Assembly: GCA_025929005.1 (NCBI GenBank)
Contig: JAICND010000005.1
Span: forward strand, 1-15,063
Direction: 5' to 3'
Source: Acidimicrobiia bacterium
GTDB taxonomy: Bacteria; Actinomycetota; Acidimicrobiia; Spongiisociales; ZC4RG35
Length of the DNA: 15,063 bases
Positions 1-7,669 of the stretch are shown here, one piece after another. The translations under genes were made by a program, and so were the position numbers. The notes beneath the pieces are model-generated. The model searched no databases, was not told the DNA's origin, and saw only the letters and a list, made by a program, of their open reading frames with translations. Every line of letters starts with the position of its first letter. Within the stretch, counting starts at the first letter, position 1.

Positions 1-321
1 AACCAGCAAGCATCGAAGACTCTGTTGGACGATCTGCGCTCGGACCGAGGGATGAAGTGGATCCCCGCGAAGATGTGGCTCAGCTACCTCCGCGTCGACA
101 TCAACGCCGGCAAGCTCGTCTACGACCTGTCGGTCGGGACCGAGGCTCGCGGCGGTCCGTACGAGGAAGAGGCTTATGGCGTGCAACCGGAAGAGGAGCC
201 GGTCGACAACCCTCTGCCCGCGCCGTCTCCGAGCCCGTCTGTTCTGGGTTTGATCGTGCCTCCGGTTCTTGGTTTCGGAGCCCTCAGAGCGATACGGAAA
301 CGTTCGACGCGTCGTAGATGA
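1..321 (+). CDS. C-terminal part of an unrecognised membrane-anchored protein
   Basis: The reading frame is open from the window edge to TGA at 319-321, so only the last 106 residues are seen. They comprise a basic/aromatic stretch, an acidic segment rich in Glu and Pro (about residues 50-65 of the visible part), a Pro/Ser linker, one hydrophobic segment (SVLGLIVPPVLGFGALRAI) and a short Arg/Lys-rich tail. This suggests an extracytoplasmic domain held by a single C-terminal membrane helix with the basic tail in the cytoplasm. I do not recognise the family. The stop overlaps the next start (ATGA), so it is probably translated together with the cupredoxin lipoprotein and may share a copper or redox role; that is inference only. 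This is host chromosome, outside the element. Confidence 0.7.
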   Translation, partial: NQQASKTLLDDLRSDRGMKWIPAKMWLSYLRVDINAGKLVYDLSVGTEARGGPYEEEAYGVQPEEEPVDNPLPAPSPSPSVLGLIVPPVLGFGALRAIRKRSTRRR

Positions 322-728
322 CTCGCTGGGTCATCGCTGCCGTGGCGATCGTCGCGATCGCCACTACCGGCTGTGCTGGTGATAGGCCATCGGAAAACGC
401 CGAACAAGTGGTGAACGTCACGATCCGTGATTCGCGTTTCATCCCGGATCACTTCGAGTTCCCCGCCGACACGACCGTGACGTTCGTCGTCGAGAACACC
501 GACCCGATCGACCACGAGTTCCTGATCGGAGATGAAGCGGTGCAGCAGGCGCACGAGGAAGGCACCGAACCTCATCACGGAGCCAAGCCGGGCGAGATCT
601 CGATCCCGATCGGGGAGACTCGCTCGACCACCTACACCTTCGAGGAACCGGGCACTCTGCTGATCGGGTGTCACCTGCCGACCCACTACGACTACGGGAT
701 GAAGGGCGACATCACCATCACGGAGTGA
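318..728 (+). CDS. Cupredoxin-domain lipoprotein (type 1 copper site)
   Basis: A 136-residue protein. It begins with an N-terminal signal (residues 1-18) ending in an ATTGC lipobox, so Cys19 should be lipidated and the protein anchored outside the membrane. The remainder has the cupredoxin pattern: a beta-rich start, then His66 (in DHEF), and near the C-terminus Cys118 (GCH), His123 and Met128 in the spacing of a plastocyanin-like His-Cys-His-Met copper site. An inserted His/Glu-rich loop (about residues 75-90, AHEEG...PHHGA) may also bind metal. Such proteins carry electrons or bind copper at the cell surface. The ATG overlaps the upstream stop by four bases, which indicates translational coupling. 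Length is normal for the family. The copper ligands are assigned by pattern, not by structure. Confidence 0.85.
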   Translation: MTRWVIAAVAIVAIATTGCAGDRPSENAEQVVNVTIRDSRFIPDHFEFPADTTVTFVVENTDPIDHEFLIGDEAVQQAHEEGTEPHHGAKPGEISIPIGETRSTTYTFEEPGTLLIGCHLPTHYDYGMKGDITITE

Positions 729-742
729 GCGCGCCCTTAACT

Positions 743-748
743 AGACTG
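743..748 (+). promoter_or_regulatory. Possible -10 box of the tRNA-Arg gene
   Basis: TAGACT lies 10 bases before the first base of the tRNA, where a sigma70-type -10 box would sit. I see no convincing -35 box. A transcript starting here could read through the tRNA into int, which begins 107 bases past the tRNA end. Confidence 0.3.
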
Positions 749-758
749 GCCGGGAGCT

Positions 759-834
759 GCCCTCGTAGCTCAGGGGATAGAGCACAGGTTTCCTAAACCT
801 GGTGTCGCAGGTTCGAATCCTGCCGGGGGCACCA
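759..834 (+). tRNA. tRNA-Arg(CCT), chimeric, carrying attL
   Basis: A full cloverleaf can be drawn: acceptor 759-765/824-830, D arm 768-771/780-783, anticodon stem 785-789/797-801 with loop 790-796 and anticodon CCT at 792-794 (reads AGG, Arg), variable region 802-806, T arm 807-811/819-823, discriminator A831 and encoded CCA at 832-834. The acceptor stem has one U-G wobble (763/826). The sequence displaced to the other end of the element (13733-13739) would pair perfectly with the same 5' strand. This indicates that everything 3' of the 790-808 core was brought in by the element, including the encoded CCA, and that the gene is still intact after insertion. Confidence 0.95.
790..808 (+). repeat. 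attL core (19-bp direct repeat, copy 1)
   Basis: TTCCTAAACCTGGTGTCGC spans the anticodon loop, the 3' side of the anticodon stem, the variable region and the first T-stem bases. It is identical to 13699-13717. Strand exchange by the integrase should fall inside it, because the flanking bases differ between the two ends (T789 against A13698, A809 against C13718). Crossover near the anticodon loop is common for tRNA-targeting tyrosine recombinases. Confidence 0.9.
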
Positions 835-900
835 ACTAACGTCGCAGGTCAAGGGCCATATTTTGGGTTCTGTCACACACATGAGCTATCGTCCGACCTA

Positions 901-922
901 GAAACATCCGCAAAAAGTCCGC
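901..922 (+). repeat. Left candidate integrase arm-type sites (11-bp repeats)
   Basis: AAAAAGTCCGC at 912-922 is preceded directly by a degenerate copy at 901-911 (GAAACATCCGC, 8 of 11 matching). The same 11-mer occurs twice in tandem near the other end (13567-13588) in the same orientation. Short repeats flanking the core on both sides are typical arm sites for the integrase N-terminal domain. They end 19 bases before the int start, so Int bound here could also repress its own gene. The rest of 835-941 holds no gene that I can support. Confidence 0.65.
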
Positions 923-941
923 TGCGACCAGGTGGAACGCG

Positions 942-2042
942 ATGGCTCACGTACGAAAGGTCCCTCGTAAGCAGGCTGGGGGTAAGCCCGGTCATGCGTG
1001 GCAGGTTCGATACCGCGATCCTGACCGCGTCGAGCGCAGCCGCACTTTCCGCACAAGAGACGAAGCCGACCGCTTCGCCCGCAAGGTAGAAGTAAGCAAG
1101 GACGAGGGTAGCTACATCGACCCCAACCTAGGGAAGACCTTGCTTCTTGATTGGGCCGAAGACTGGCTCAACTCAACGGCTCCAGCTCTGAAGCCGCAGA
1201 CCGTCTCTGGTTACCGAAGCCTCTTGAGGAATCACATCCTGCCGGTGTTCGGGAATGTCCCCCTGGCGAAGGTACGTCCTGTCGACGTGAGGAGGTTCGT
1301 CGGCGAGCTTTCCGATGGGGGGATGAGCTCGTCGAGAGTCCGCTCAACATATTTCCTGCTGCAGGCGCTTTTCAAAGCGGCTGTCGAATCGGCCTACATC
1401 GGGCGCTCCCCTTGTCTAGGGGTGAAACTGCCTCGATCGGTCGTTCGAGAGATGCTCTTCCTGTCCGCTGAGGAAGTCAGAAGGATCGGCGTGGCCGTAC
1501 CGGATCAGTACCGGGGACTCGTTTACTTACTTGCCTACGGTGGCTTGAGATGGGGAGAAGCGGCTGCGCTTCGTCGCAAACGCGTAAACGTGCTTCGCCG
1601 AAGGGTTGAAGTGGTCGAGTCCCTATCTGATGTTGACGGTCAGCTCCACTTTGGTCCTACCAAGACCCACCAGGCTCGCCAGGTTGCGCTAGCCAATTCG
1701 CTGAACGAACTCCTGATAGCTCACCTCGAGATTTTCGTGGAAAGGGATCGCGACGCGCTTGTCTTCACCTCGCCCGAGGGCGACCCCATGCGAATACCAA
1801 ACTTCCGTCGCCGTGTCTGGTGGCCCGCTTTGGACAAAGCAGGTATCCCACGGGCAGTCCGCATCCATGACCTTCGTCACACCTGCGCATCGTTGCTGAT
1901 CGCCCAGGGAGCGCATCCGAAATCGATCCAGCAGCATCTAGGTCACAGCAGTATCTCAGTCACACTCGACCGCTATGGGCACCTCTTCCCCGACCAGCAG
2001 GATCAAGTCGCCGACGCTCTCGAGGAAATCATTGAGATGTGA
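942..2042 (+). CDS. int: Tyrosine recombinase / phage-type integrase
   Basis: A 366-residue site-specific recombinase that should join attP and attB in the tRNA-Arg gene and, with Xis, reverse the reaction. The N-terminal about 60 residues form a basic arm-binding domain (AWQVRYRDPD...RTFRTRDEADRFA). A SAM-like core-binding domain follows (about 65-160) and then the catalytic domain (about 170-366). The expected active-site residues are present: Arg203 (GGLRWGE), Lys241 (GPTKTH), His309 and Arg312 (HDLRH), His335 (LGHSS) and nucleophile Tyr345 (DRYGH). The ATG at 942 has AGGTGG at 930-935. Length is usual for actinobacterial element integrases and nothing appears damaged. Its position directly inside attL confirms the role. 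It may be transcribed by read-through from the tRNA promoter in the integrated state and from the xis side in the circle. Confidence 0.96.
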   Translation: MAHVRKVPRKQAGGKPGHAWQVRYRDPDRVERSRTFRTRDEADRFARKVEVSKDEGSYIDPNLGKTLLLDWAEDWLNSTAPALKPQTVSGYRSLLRNHILPVFGNVPLAKVRPVDVRRFVGELSDGGMSSSRVRSTYFLLQALFKAAVESAYIGRSPCLGVKLPRSVVREMLFLSAEEVRRIGVAVPDQYRGLVYLLAYGGLRWGEAAALRRKRVNVLRRRVEVVESLSDVDGQLHFGPTKTHQARQVALANSLNELLIAHLEIFVERDRDALVFTSPEGDPMRIPNFRRRVWWPALDKAGIPRAVRIHDLRHTCASLLIAQGAHPKSIQQHLGHSSISVTLDRYGHLFPDQQDQVADALEEIIEM

Positions 2043-2156
2043 CAGCGACGGACCGGAGCGGCACCTGACACGACCACTGTTTTCCAGCAAGGGAGGCTCA
2101 TTCGTAAAGTTCGTGGAAAATATGAACGAGAGGCCCCCAAGGGATGGAGCGTGTAA

Positions 2157-2537
2157 GTGAGTGAATCTGAGCACAGGAAAGGTGCCCTTGGAGCGTTTGG
2201 GTGGCTGATAGTGGGCACGCTAATCGGTCTCGGCATTGTTGGATTCTTTACAGGGATCATCCTGGTCATCCCTGCCGTGTTGATTGGAATGTCTCTGAGC
2301 CGTCGGGGCTGGGCTGGTAGATGGTTTATCGCACCGGGTTTCGGCGCAGGAGGGGCGCTCCTACTTCTTGACGATGTGGTCGGCCCAGACAAGAGGTGCG
2401 CGGGTACAAGTTCTTGTGCAGGTATCACTCACTCCTTGGATGGAGTGTTCTGGTTCTTCGTCGCGATTGCTGTGCTTGGAACTGTCGTTGCTTTGGTTTT
2501 CTACTCCAGAACACATCCAGACGATCTGTCGTTCTAG
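2157..2537 (+). CDS. Small polytopic membrane protein, unknown function
   Basis: A 126-residue protein. It has a short charged N-terminus (residues 1-12) followed by a strongly hydrophobic pair of segments (about 13-47), a third hydrophobic stretch (about 57-72) and a C-terminal one (about 98-117), so three or four membrane helices. Two Cys residues lie in the loop between the last two (RCAGTSSCAG). I do not recognise a family. The GTG start at 2157 has GGAG at 2146-2149; the preceding triplets run into stop codons. It follows int by 114 bases on the same strand and ends just before a strong hairpin, so it may be the last gene of an int transcript. A role in superinfection immunity or entry exclusion would be speculation. 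Confidence 0.65.
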   Translation: MSESEHRKGALGAFGWLIVGTLIGLGIVGFFTGIILVIPAVLIGMSLSRRGWAGRWFIAPGFGAGGALLLLDDVVGPDKRCAGTSSCAGITHSLDGVFWFFVAIAVLGTVVALVFYSRTHPDDLSF

Positions 2538-2540
2538 CGC

Positions 2541-2582
2541 GGAGACGGCCCCAGGGTGCATCCCGCACCCGGGGCCGTCTCC
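2541..2582. terminator. Strong hairpin between convergent genes
   Basis: A 12-bp perfect inverted repeat (GGAGACGGCCCC at 2541-2552 with its complement at 2571-2582) encloses an inner 6-bp stem (2554-2559/2565-2570). There is no T-run, as is common in high-GC genomes. It lies between the + strand gene ending at 2537 and the - strand gene ending at 2601, so it could stop transcription from both sides. Confidence 0.8.
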
Positions 2583-2600
2583 TTCACGGTCTACAACTCG

Positions 2601-3428
2601 CTACAGGGTGCTAAGCAGTTCGCGCTTTCCATAGCAGCGCAGATCCCAGAAGTACGGAAGAGATCCATTTCTTAGAGTGCAATCCTTCTGAAAGTACGAC
2701 GGTGGCAAGATCGGCCCGGTGTCGAAAGCCACGTACTGCGTGTATTCGACCGTGGGCTCGCATACTCCGTACGGGCAGTCAGGCGAATACCACTCGAATC
2801 GACCAAAAGCTTCCTTCCAGATGAGCCCAGGGCTTTGATCGTAGAAACTCGAGGTACACCGCTCAGGCGGGGCCCAACCCGGAAATCCTGAGTGATAGCA
2901 ATATCCGTCCGAGGCATGAGGTTGTTGCACGGAGTGATTGCCGGGACTTCCACATTCGAGCCAACGAAGCTCGGTGTAGCGCTCCGTTGCCGTCACCCCG
3001 AATTGTTCAAGAACCACCCCCTTGACCCATCCGAGGTAGGGCGTGCAATCAGTACGCAGGGGCGGATTCAGGCTCAGGTTTCCAGGAACCTCACCTATGT
3101 ACACACCGGGCTGAACGGTAGCCTGGGTTGGACGCGCAGCTCTCGACCCTGCCTCTGCGGCGTTGGCAGTGCCAATCCGGTCGACGATGACCTGGCATTG
3201 CTGATCCAGTGTCCAGCCAACGACGTAGGCCGAATCGACTCCCTGAGCGTCAGCACCAACGGTAATAGATCCTGGGATGTCGCAGACGTCACCATGAGGC
3301 GTTGCCTGGTAGATGACATCACCGACGTCAACAGAAAACTTGTCTCCGTCAACAATCGCGTACGCGTCAATCTCCGGTTCCTCGGCACTAGCCTGGGTTG
3401 GTGACACGACCGAGCTCGCTAACGACAA
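2601..3428 (-). CDS. Exported Cys-rich protein of unknown function, start uncertain
   Basis: From the TTG at 3428 this reads 275 residues. The frame remains open upstream to 3470 and there encodes the hydrophobic core of a signal peptide (WISGLAAALSLASSVVS) that ends in a likely cleavage site (ASA/EEP). No usable start lies in that upstream part. A basic N-terminus with an excellent ribosome site is found in a neighbouring frame (see the separate note at 3428-3486). The mature part contains many Cys, Trp and Tyr residues, for example ECGSPGNHS, YCYHSGFPGW and CPYGVCEP, which suggests a disulfide-stabilised extracellular protein. I recognise no family. It lies downstream of the relaxase on the same strand with its own leader. 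Either a single-base shift at the start has damaged the gene, or translation begins at an unusual codon. Confidence 0.6.
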   Translation of the reverse strand: MSLASSVVSPTQASAEEPEIDAYAIVDGDKFSVDVGDVIYQATPHGDVCDIPGSITVGADAQGVDSAYVVGWTLDQQCQVIVDRIGTANAAEAGSRAARPTQATVQPGVYIGEVPGNLSLNPPLRTDCTPYLGWVKGVVLEQFGVTATERYTELRWLECGSPGNHSVQQPHASDGYCYHSGFPGWAPPERCTSSFYDQSPGLIWKEAFGRFEWYSPDCPYGVCEPTVEYTQYVAFDTGPILPPSYFQKDCTLRNGSLPYFWDLRCYGKRELLSTL

Positions 3429-3486
3429 CGCTGCAGCAAGTCCACTTATCCAATGCTCTTCGAGTGCGCTTCAACCCCACCTCCTG
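3428..3486 (-). promoter_or_regulatory. Ribosome site and basic leader, out of frame with the exported protein
   Basis: Read on the - strand, AGGAGG is followed five bases later by TTG at 3474-3472 and codons for LKRTRRALD, the usual charged start of a signal peptide. This frame is offset by one base from the hydrophobic signal core at 3452-3408. Joining the two would give a normal Sec signal. Confidence 0.5.
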
Positions 3487-3610
3487 TGAGAAACCACCTA
3501 GACGGAGGGGTCATCGGCACACCGCGATTGTTTCGACATAGTGCGGACGAGTCATTTAGCGCGTAGCCCGTACCGACTACCAAGGGCCGGGGATGACACC
3601 AAATTGGGAG

Positions 3611-6600
3611 CTAGCCAAGTTCGAGGGTGATCTCGCGCCCATTCCCCTGATCTCTGGACAGATTTGATCTGCGCCAATCCCTATCGCTAATACTTCGTTC
3701 GATCTGGTCTTTCTCGCGTTGCTGCTCCCCGCTACGCGGTCTCCCACCCAGTGCACGGTCGGGATCCTCGATTCCATAGCTTTCCCGGTAGTCCTCGATG
3801 GCCAGAACGGTCTGACGCCATTCGGTCTTCTCGGAAGGCCGCTCCGGCACCCGCCCGACGGCGCTCTCCAGATACTTGGGCAAGTCGTTCTCCCGTTCGC
3901 GAAGCAACGCGCGGTTTCTGTGCGCAAGCTCGCTTTCGATGATCTCGGCCCGCTCGACCAGAGGAAGCTGCTCGTTGACCCAGCGCTCCCGTTCCTTCTG
4001 CGCCTCGATCAGCTGCTTCTCCTTGTCGGCTATCTCACGCAGCTTCTTTGACAACCGCTCTTCCACGCTGCCGGCATCATTGAGGCGGCTCCGGAGGCGC
4101 TCGACATCCGACTTGCGTCGAGTCTTGGCGATAGCCCCCATCGAGGCCAACTGCTTTTCCGCATCGGCAGCGACCCGCCTCTCTCTCTCGATGGAATCTT
4201 TGTTCCGTTGAGCTTCTTCCCGGAGCTGTGTTAGCTCGCGGCTCCGATCCCTTGGACCTTTAGTGAGTAGTTCGTAGATTCGTTGCTGCTCCGCCTTGAG
4301 TGAAGGCGTGTCGAGCGCGGTGGTGTCATCGTTGGCATCGAAGGCCAGAGACTTCGCTCTGCTGCGTTCGAGCGACCGCACCAACTGATCCACCTCATAC
4401 GGTCGTTCGACCGCCCCACCAACGTCGTCTCGACCGACGTCATCGCCCATCACCACGTACAGACGATTCTCCTCACGGCCCCGGGACATCGCGACGTAGC
4501 CCCACTCCCGGTACATGGAATCGTCACCCAGCACGAAGGCTCGGTCCGTCGTCATGCCCTGTGCCTTGTGGCCGGTGATTGCATAGGCGTGCGCGACATG
4601 GCCGGCTTCGAGGTATTCGATCGGCAGCGTGACCAATCGCTCGTCGTCGAGCCGCACCCCCAGCTTCTGACTGTGCGAATCAATGCTCTCGACTACTCCT
4701 TTACTGCCGTTGATGACCCCAAGCCCCCGGTCATTGCGAAGAGTCATCACCTCGTCGCCGATGCTGAACGACCTCCCACGGATTGTCAGGTCCCTGTCAC
4801 CAAGGACGCCCTCAGCCTTGAGGATCGTCCGAGCCTTGTCATTGAGATCGACCACGTCTGCCTTGCGCGCCGCGATCATCACCGCCTGCCCCTCCTGCGA
4901 CGCCTGCCACCAATCAGCGACGAGAGCGGCCCGCGTCTCCGCAGCATCCCTGCCGACAACGAGCCGGTCTCGGTCGCCATACACCTCAACGGCCTCAGCC
5001 GAGCGCCCTTCTCGAAGAAGCTCGAGCGCATCGCGCTCCCAGGAGTTGCTCTGACGCCTCACCTCGGACAGCTCCACCGCGGGAAGTTCCTCTTTCAAAG
5101 CTCTGAACGCTCCCCCGGCCGCGATCTCCGGGAGCTGCTTGTCGTCGCCCACTAGTACGACTTTGGCGCCGGCCTCCTCCGCATGGCTCAGCAGGGCATC
5201 GAGCTGACGAGTACCGACCATCCCTGCTTCGTCCACAACAACGACCGAGTCCCTCTCCAACCCTGGCGTGTTCCAGTCATCAAGGTCCTTCATCAACGCG
5301 GCGATAGTGGAGCTCTCGATCCCGGAACCCGCCTCCAGTTCCTTCGCCGCACGCGCCGACAGGGCGCAGCCGATGACCTTCACCCCGGACGACTCCCATA
5401 CGTCGCGGGCGGCGTCGAGAGCGAGCGTCTTGCCCGTACCGGCCTTACCGACGACGACCTCTATGCCCCGCCCGCTGCAGGTCAGGTCCCCCACCATCCT
5501 TCGCTGCTCCGTGGACAGCGAGGCTCGACGAGCCAAGACATCACTAAGAGCGCCTTTGTCGGCGACCGCCACCGAATCGTCCTGCCGGTCGACCGCACGA
5601 CGGATGAGGCGCTCTTCGACCCGAAGCATCTCCCTTGTGGAATAACGGGTGGCGTCGTTGACGGAGGGGACGACCTGGCCGTTGCCGAGCCTCAGCGAGG
5701 TGGACGTAAGCAAGAAGTCAGACTTCGCGGCAGACAGTCGCACCACCAGATCGGATTCGAGAAGCTGGTCGGCCTCCTTCTCGATCTGTGCTGCCGAGAC
5801 GCCGGGACCACGTCGTTCGCACAGGGCCTGGATCACCTCTCTGACCGTGAAACTGCTGGCATCGCGGGTCAGCCCGTCGGGACCGAACAACTCGTCGGTA
5901 AGGCCGGATGGAAGCGGCCGATAATTCGTCCGAGAACGTCCCAGTGCTTGCTTCAGATCCCTGTGCGTGAGTCCGACGCCTTCGGCCCTTCGTTCCCACT
6001 CCGGCTGCAGGCCCTCCGGCCGCACACCGTGGTCCTTGGCGCGGCGGGTATCCAGCGTCGCCACCTGCGCGGCTCGAGCACTCTGCTCGCCACGTTGCTC
6101 CATTCGGATCTCGATCTCGGCGCGCCTCCGGGAGAATTCATCGATAGCGGCGCGTGGGATGCCATCGATCTCGGCCGTGCCGTTGCGGACCTGCGTCCAT
6201 TCGACGCCGAGGCGCCGGGAAATCTCCTTGCGGAGCTGCGCTTGGTAGAGGTAGCCAGCGGTCTTGGCGTGGCTATAGAGGAGGCGACCGTCGAGTGCGC
6301 TCCACTTGCCGTCGTCGCCATGGATCAGGTTGGCGACCAGGACGTGGGTGTGAAGCAGCGGATCGCCGGCTCGGGACGTGCGGTGGCGGAAGGCTGCCGC
6401 GACGAAACCGCTGGAGTCGATCGGGATGACCCCATCCGTTCCTCGACGACCCACGGCGGTGTGGCGTTCGAGGTAGTCCAGGGCGAGCAGAACCGCTGAG
6501 TCGTGGGCGTTGATGATCTCGTTCGAGGCTTCCTTCGGGCCCAGGGCGTGGACCAGCGAGACCGACTTTGGAGCCCGGAAGGTGAGGTCGAAGCCCGGCA

Positions 6601-6838
6601 TCCGAGCCTTGTGGTGACGATGACTCACGGCCTCGCCTGTCGCCGGATCCCGGCCTTCGAGGACCGGCGTGAGTTCCCATTCCCGGACGTGACCTTCGAG
6701 CCCGAGGTCGGTGGCGCCACCGCCCAGCCAGTAGCCGGGGGCCTCGCCGGCACCGAGGTAGTAGTCCTCGACCCCGCGTGCGACCGAGTTCAGGTAGTAG
6801 CCCTGTTGCCCTCTAGCCAGCTTGCCGATGTTGAGCAC
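3611..6838 (-). CDS. traA: MobF-family conjugative relaxase-helicase (TrwC/TraA type)
   Basis: A 1075-residue protein that should nick the element at oriT, stay linked to the 5' end and unwind the strand for transfer. The TrwC-type relaxase domain (residues 1-310) has paired catalytic tyrosines Tyr14/15 and Tyr26/27, Asp84 in FDLTFRAPKS, and the metal-binding His triad His152, His163, His165 (DPLLHTH). The RecD-like helicase has Walker A GKAGTGKT (464-471), Walker B VVVVDEA (532-538), GDDKQLP (564-570), ITGHKAQGMT (754-763) and YVAMSRGR (781-788). The C-terminal 230 residues are highly charged and probably coiled coil (about 845-1000). The GTG start at 6838 gives the MLNIGKL opening usual for the actinobacterial family; the ribosome site is weak. 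All key residues are present, so it should be active. No transfer-channel partner is encoded nearby. Confidence 0.95.
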   Translation of the reverse strand: MLNIGKLARGQQGYYLNSVARGVEDYYLGAGEAPGYWLGGGATDLGLEGHVREWELTPVLEGRDPATGEAVSHRHHKARMPGFDLTFRAPKSVSLVHALGPKEASNEIINAHDSAVLLALDYLERHTAVGRRGTDGVIPIDSSGFVAAAFRHRTSRAGDPLLHTHVLVANLIHGDDGKWSALDGRLLYSHAKTAGYLYQAQLRKEISRRLGVEWTQVRNGTAEIDGIPRAAIDEFSRRRAEIEIRMEQRGEQSARAAQVATLDTRRAKDHGVRPEGLQPEWERRAEGVGLTHRDLKQALGRSRTNYRPLPSGLTDELFGPDGLTRDASSFTVREVIQALCERRGPGVSAAQIEKEADQLLESDLVVRLSAAKSDFLLTSTSLRLGNGQVVPSVNDATRYSTREMLRVEERLIRRAVDRQDDSVAVADKGALSDVLARRASLSTEQRRMVGDLTCSGRGIEVVVGKAGTGKTLALDAARDVWESSGVKVIGCALSARAAKELEAGSGIESSTIAALMKDLDDWNTPGLERDSVVVVDEAGMVGTRQLDALLSHAEEAGAKVVLVGDDKQLPEIAAGGAFRALKEELPAVELSEVRRQSNSWERDALELLREGRSAEAVEVYGDRDRLVVGRDAAETRAALVADWWQASQEGQAVMIAARKADVVDLNDKARTILKAEGVLGDRDLTIRGRSFSIGDEVMTLRNDRGLGVINGSKGVVESIDSHSQKLGVRLDDERLVTLPIEYLEAGHVAHAYAITGHKAQGMTTDRAFVLGDDSMYREWGYVAMSRGREENRLYVVMGDDVGRDDVGGAVERPYEVDQLVRSLERSRAKSLAFDANDDTTALDTPSLKAEQQRIYELLTKGPRDRSRELTQLREEAQRNKDSIERERRVAADAEKQLASMGAIAKTRRKSDVERLRSRLNDAGSVEERLSKKLREIADKEKQLIEAQKERERWVNEQLPLVERAEIIESELAHRNRALLRERENDLPKYLESAVGRVPERPSEKTEWRQTVLAIEDYRESYGIEDPDRALGGRPRSGEQQREKDQIERSISDRDWRRSNLSRDQGNGREITLELG

Positions 6839-6863
6839 CGCATCGCCCCAAACGCCGCAAAAG

Positions 6864-6891
6864 TTACATACCTGGAATTACTAGCATGTAA
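6864..6891 (-). promoter_or_regulatory. Inverted repeat upstream of the relaxase: candidate operator, promoter or part of oriT
   Basis: TTACAT at 6864-6869 and its complement ATGTAA at 6886-6891 have centres 22 bp apart, about two helical turns, with an imperfect palindrome around AATT between them. On the - strand a TATGTA box at the left arm could serve as a -10 element for the relaxase. The surrounding 182-base divergent gap (6839-7020) is the obvious place for oriT, because MobF relaxases often have oriT beside their gene. No known nic sequence could be identified by eye. Confidence 0.35.
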
Positions 6892-7020
6892 TGCAAGTCT
6901 GTGCAACGTCCACCGAAGAGGCGTTTCCTTCTTACCTAGGACTGCGGGGTCAATAGACAGGGTGAAGCAGCCGATTAAGGAATACTGTCTTCGAGGTCTT
7001 GATCGACCGAAAGGCGAGAA

Positions 7021-7329
7021 ATGGCGCAAGCACCTCCCCGGCTTGAGAATGATCAAGAGGTCTTGGAGTGGATGGTTCGACACTGCGATGCAGCGGAGCT
7101 CTCTGAGTTCCTCGACGGATTGAAGCGCTTCAATGACCGACCCGATCGAGCAGCCGACGCCGTCCACCAGGAGTTCGTGGACTGGTACTCAGGCTGGATT
7201 GTCTCCTTGCGCCTGCATGTCGATTCCGATTACCAGCGACAAGCCAAGGATTCCTTGTCTCGTCAACGGAGTCTGGATTGGGGGGACTCAGTTGGGAAAG
7301 AGGAAGTCAGAGATCGACTGATTTCCTAG
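7021..7329 (+). CDS. Small hypothetical protein, possible antitoxin partner
   Basis: A 102-residue soluble, acidic, mostly helical protein with a recognisable pattern EVLEWMVRHCDAAELSEFL in the first 35 residues and a charged C-terminus (EEVRDRL). There is no signal peptide and no membrane segment. The ATG at 7021 follows AAAGGCGAGA. It is divergent from the relaxase and is followed nine bases later by a second small gene on the same strand. Small-gene pairs of this kind on mobile elements are often toxin-antitoxin or immunity modules. I see no ribbon-helix-helix or HTH signature that would make it a typical DNA-binding antitoxin, so the assignment is tentative. Confidence 0.6.
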   Translation: MAQAPPRLENDQEVLEWMVRHCDAAELSEFLDGLKRFNDRPDRAADAVHQEFVDWYSGWIVSLRLHVDSDYQRQAKDSLSRQRSLDWGDSVGKEEVRDRLIS

Positions 7330-7338
7330 GGATAGAAC

Positions 7339-7641
7339 ATGGCTGACCCCGACTGTGCGGGCCGATGGTCCTTCTACAACTTTGACCGTGTGGCTCAGAG
7401 TCTTGATGAAGCCATCGATCCTCCTCGAGAGAAGATCTTGGAATCCCTCTTTCGAATCATGGAGCACCCACACGATCCGAGAGGCGTCATCTGGTTCGAG
7501 CAACGAGTGGGGTATCTACGCGGAGCTAGAGTCGCTGTTCTAGCTGAAGACTGGTTCTTGACCTACGACTTCTACGACTCAAGCCCCGTTGGTGAATGTG
7601 CCATCTATGTCTACGCCCTGGGGAGGGTGCCTCCCAAGTAA
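7339..7641 (+). CDS. Small protein with RelE/ParE-like pattern, possible toxin
   Basis: A 100-residue soluble protein. It starts with helices (about residues 15-45: VAQSLDEAIDPPREKILESL). A beta-rich C-terminal half follows with the order G-x-x-RGARVAVLAEDWFLTYDF, a variable loop, then AIYVYALGRVPP. That resembles RelE/ParE toxins, where an Arg-rich strand precedes a Y-D-V-type strand and a final V-x-V-x-x-x-GxR strand. The similarity is by pattern only and the usual catalytic residues cannot be confirmed. The ATG lies nine bases after the preceding stop with AGGGA at 7328-7332, so the two genes should be cotranslated. The ssb-like gene follows after 28 bases on the same strand. Confidence 0.6.
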   Translation: MADPDCAGRWSFYNFDRVAQSLDEAIDPPREKILESLFRIMEHPHDPRGVIWFEQRVGYLRGARVAVLAEDWFLTYDFYDSSPVGECAIYVYALGRVPPK

Positions 7642-7669
7642 CCAGTGGTCAGGTCGGAGCGAGGGCTTG

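Noticed and set aside
841..849. GTCGCAGGT direct repeat of the tRNA bases 804-812 as a second core
   Set aside because: It is only nine bases, lacks the rest of the core and has no partner at the right end.
5183..6499. Long open frame (438 codons) on the + strand inside the relaxase gene
   Set aside because: It is antisense to catalytically complete relaxase codons; its translation has no recognisable domain and is the expected by-product of GC-rich third positions.
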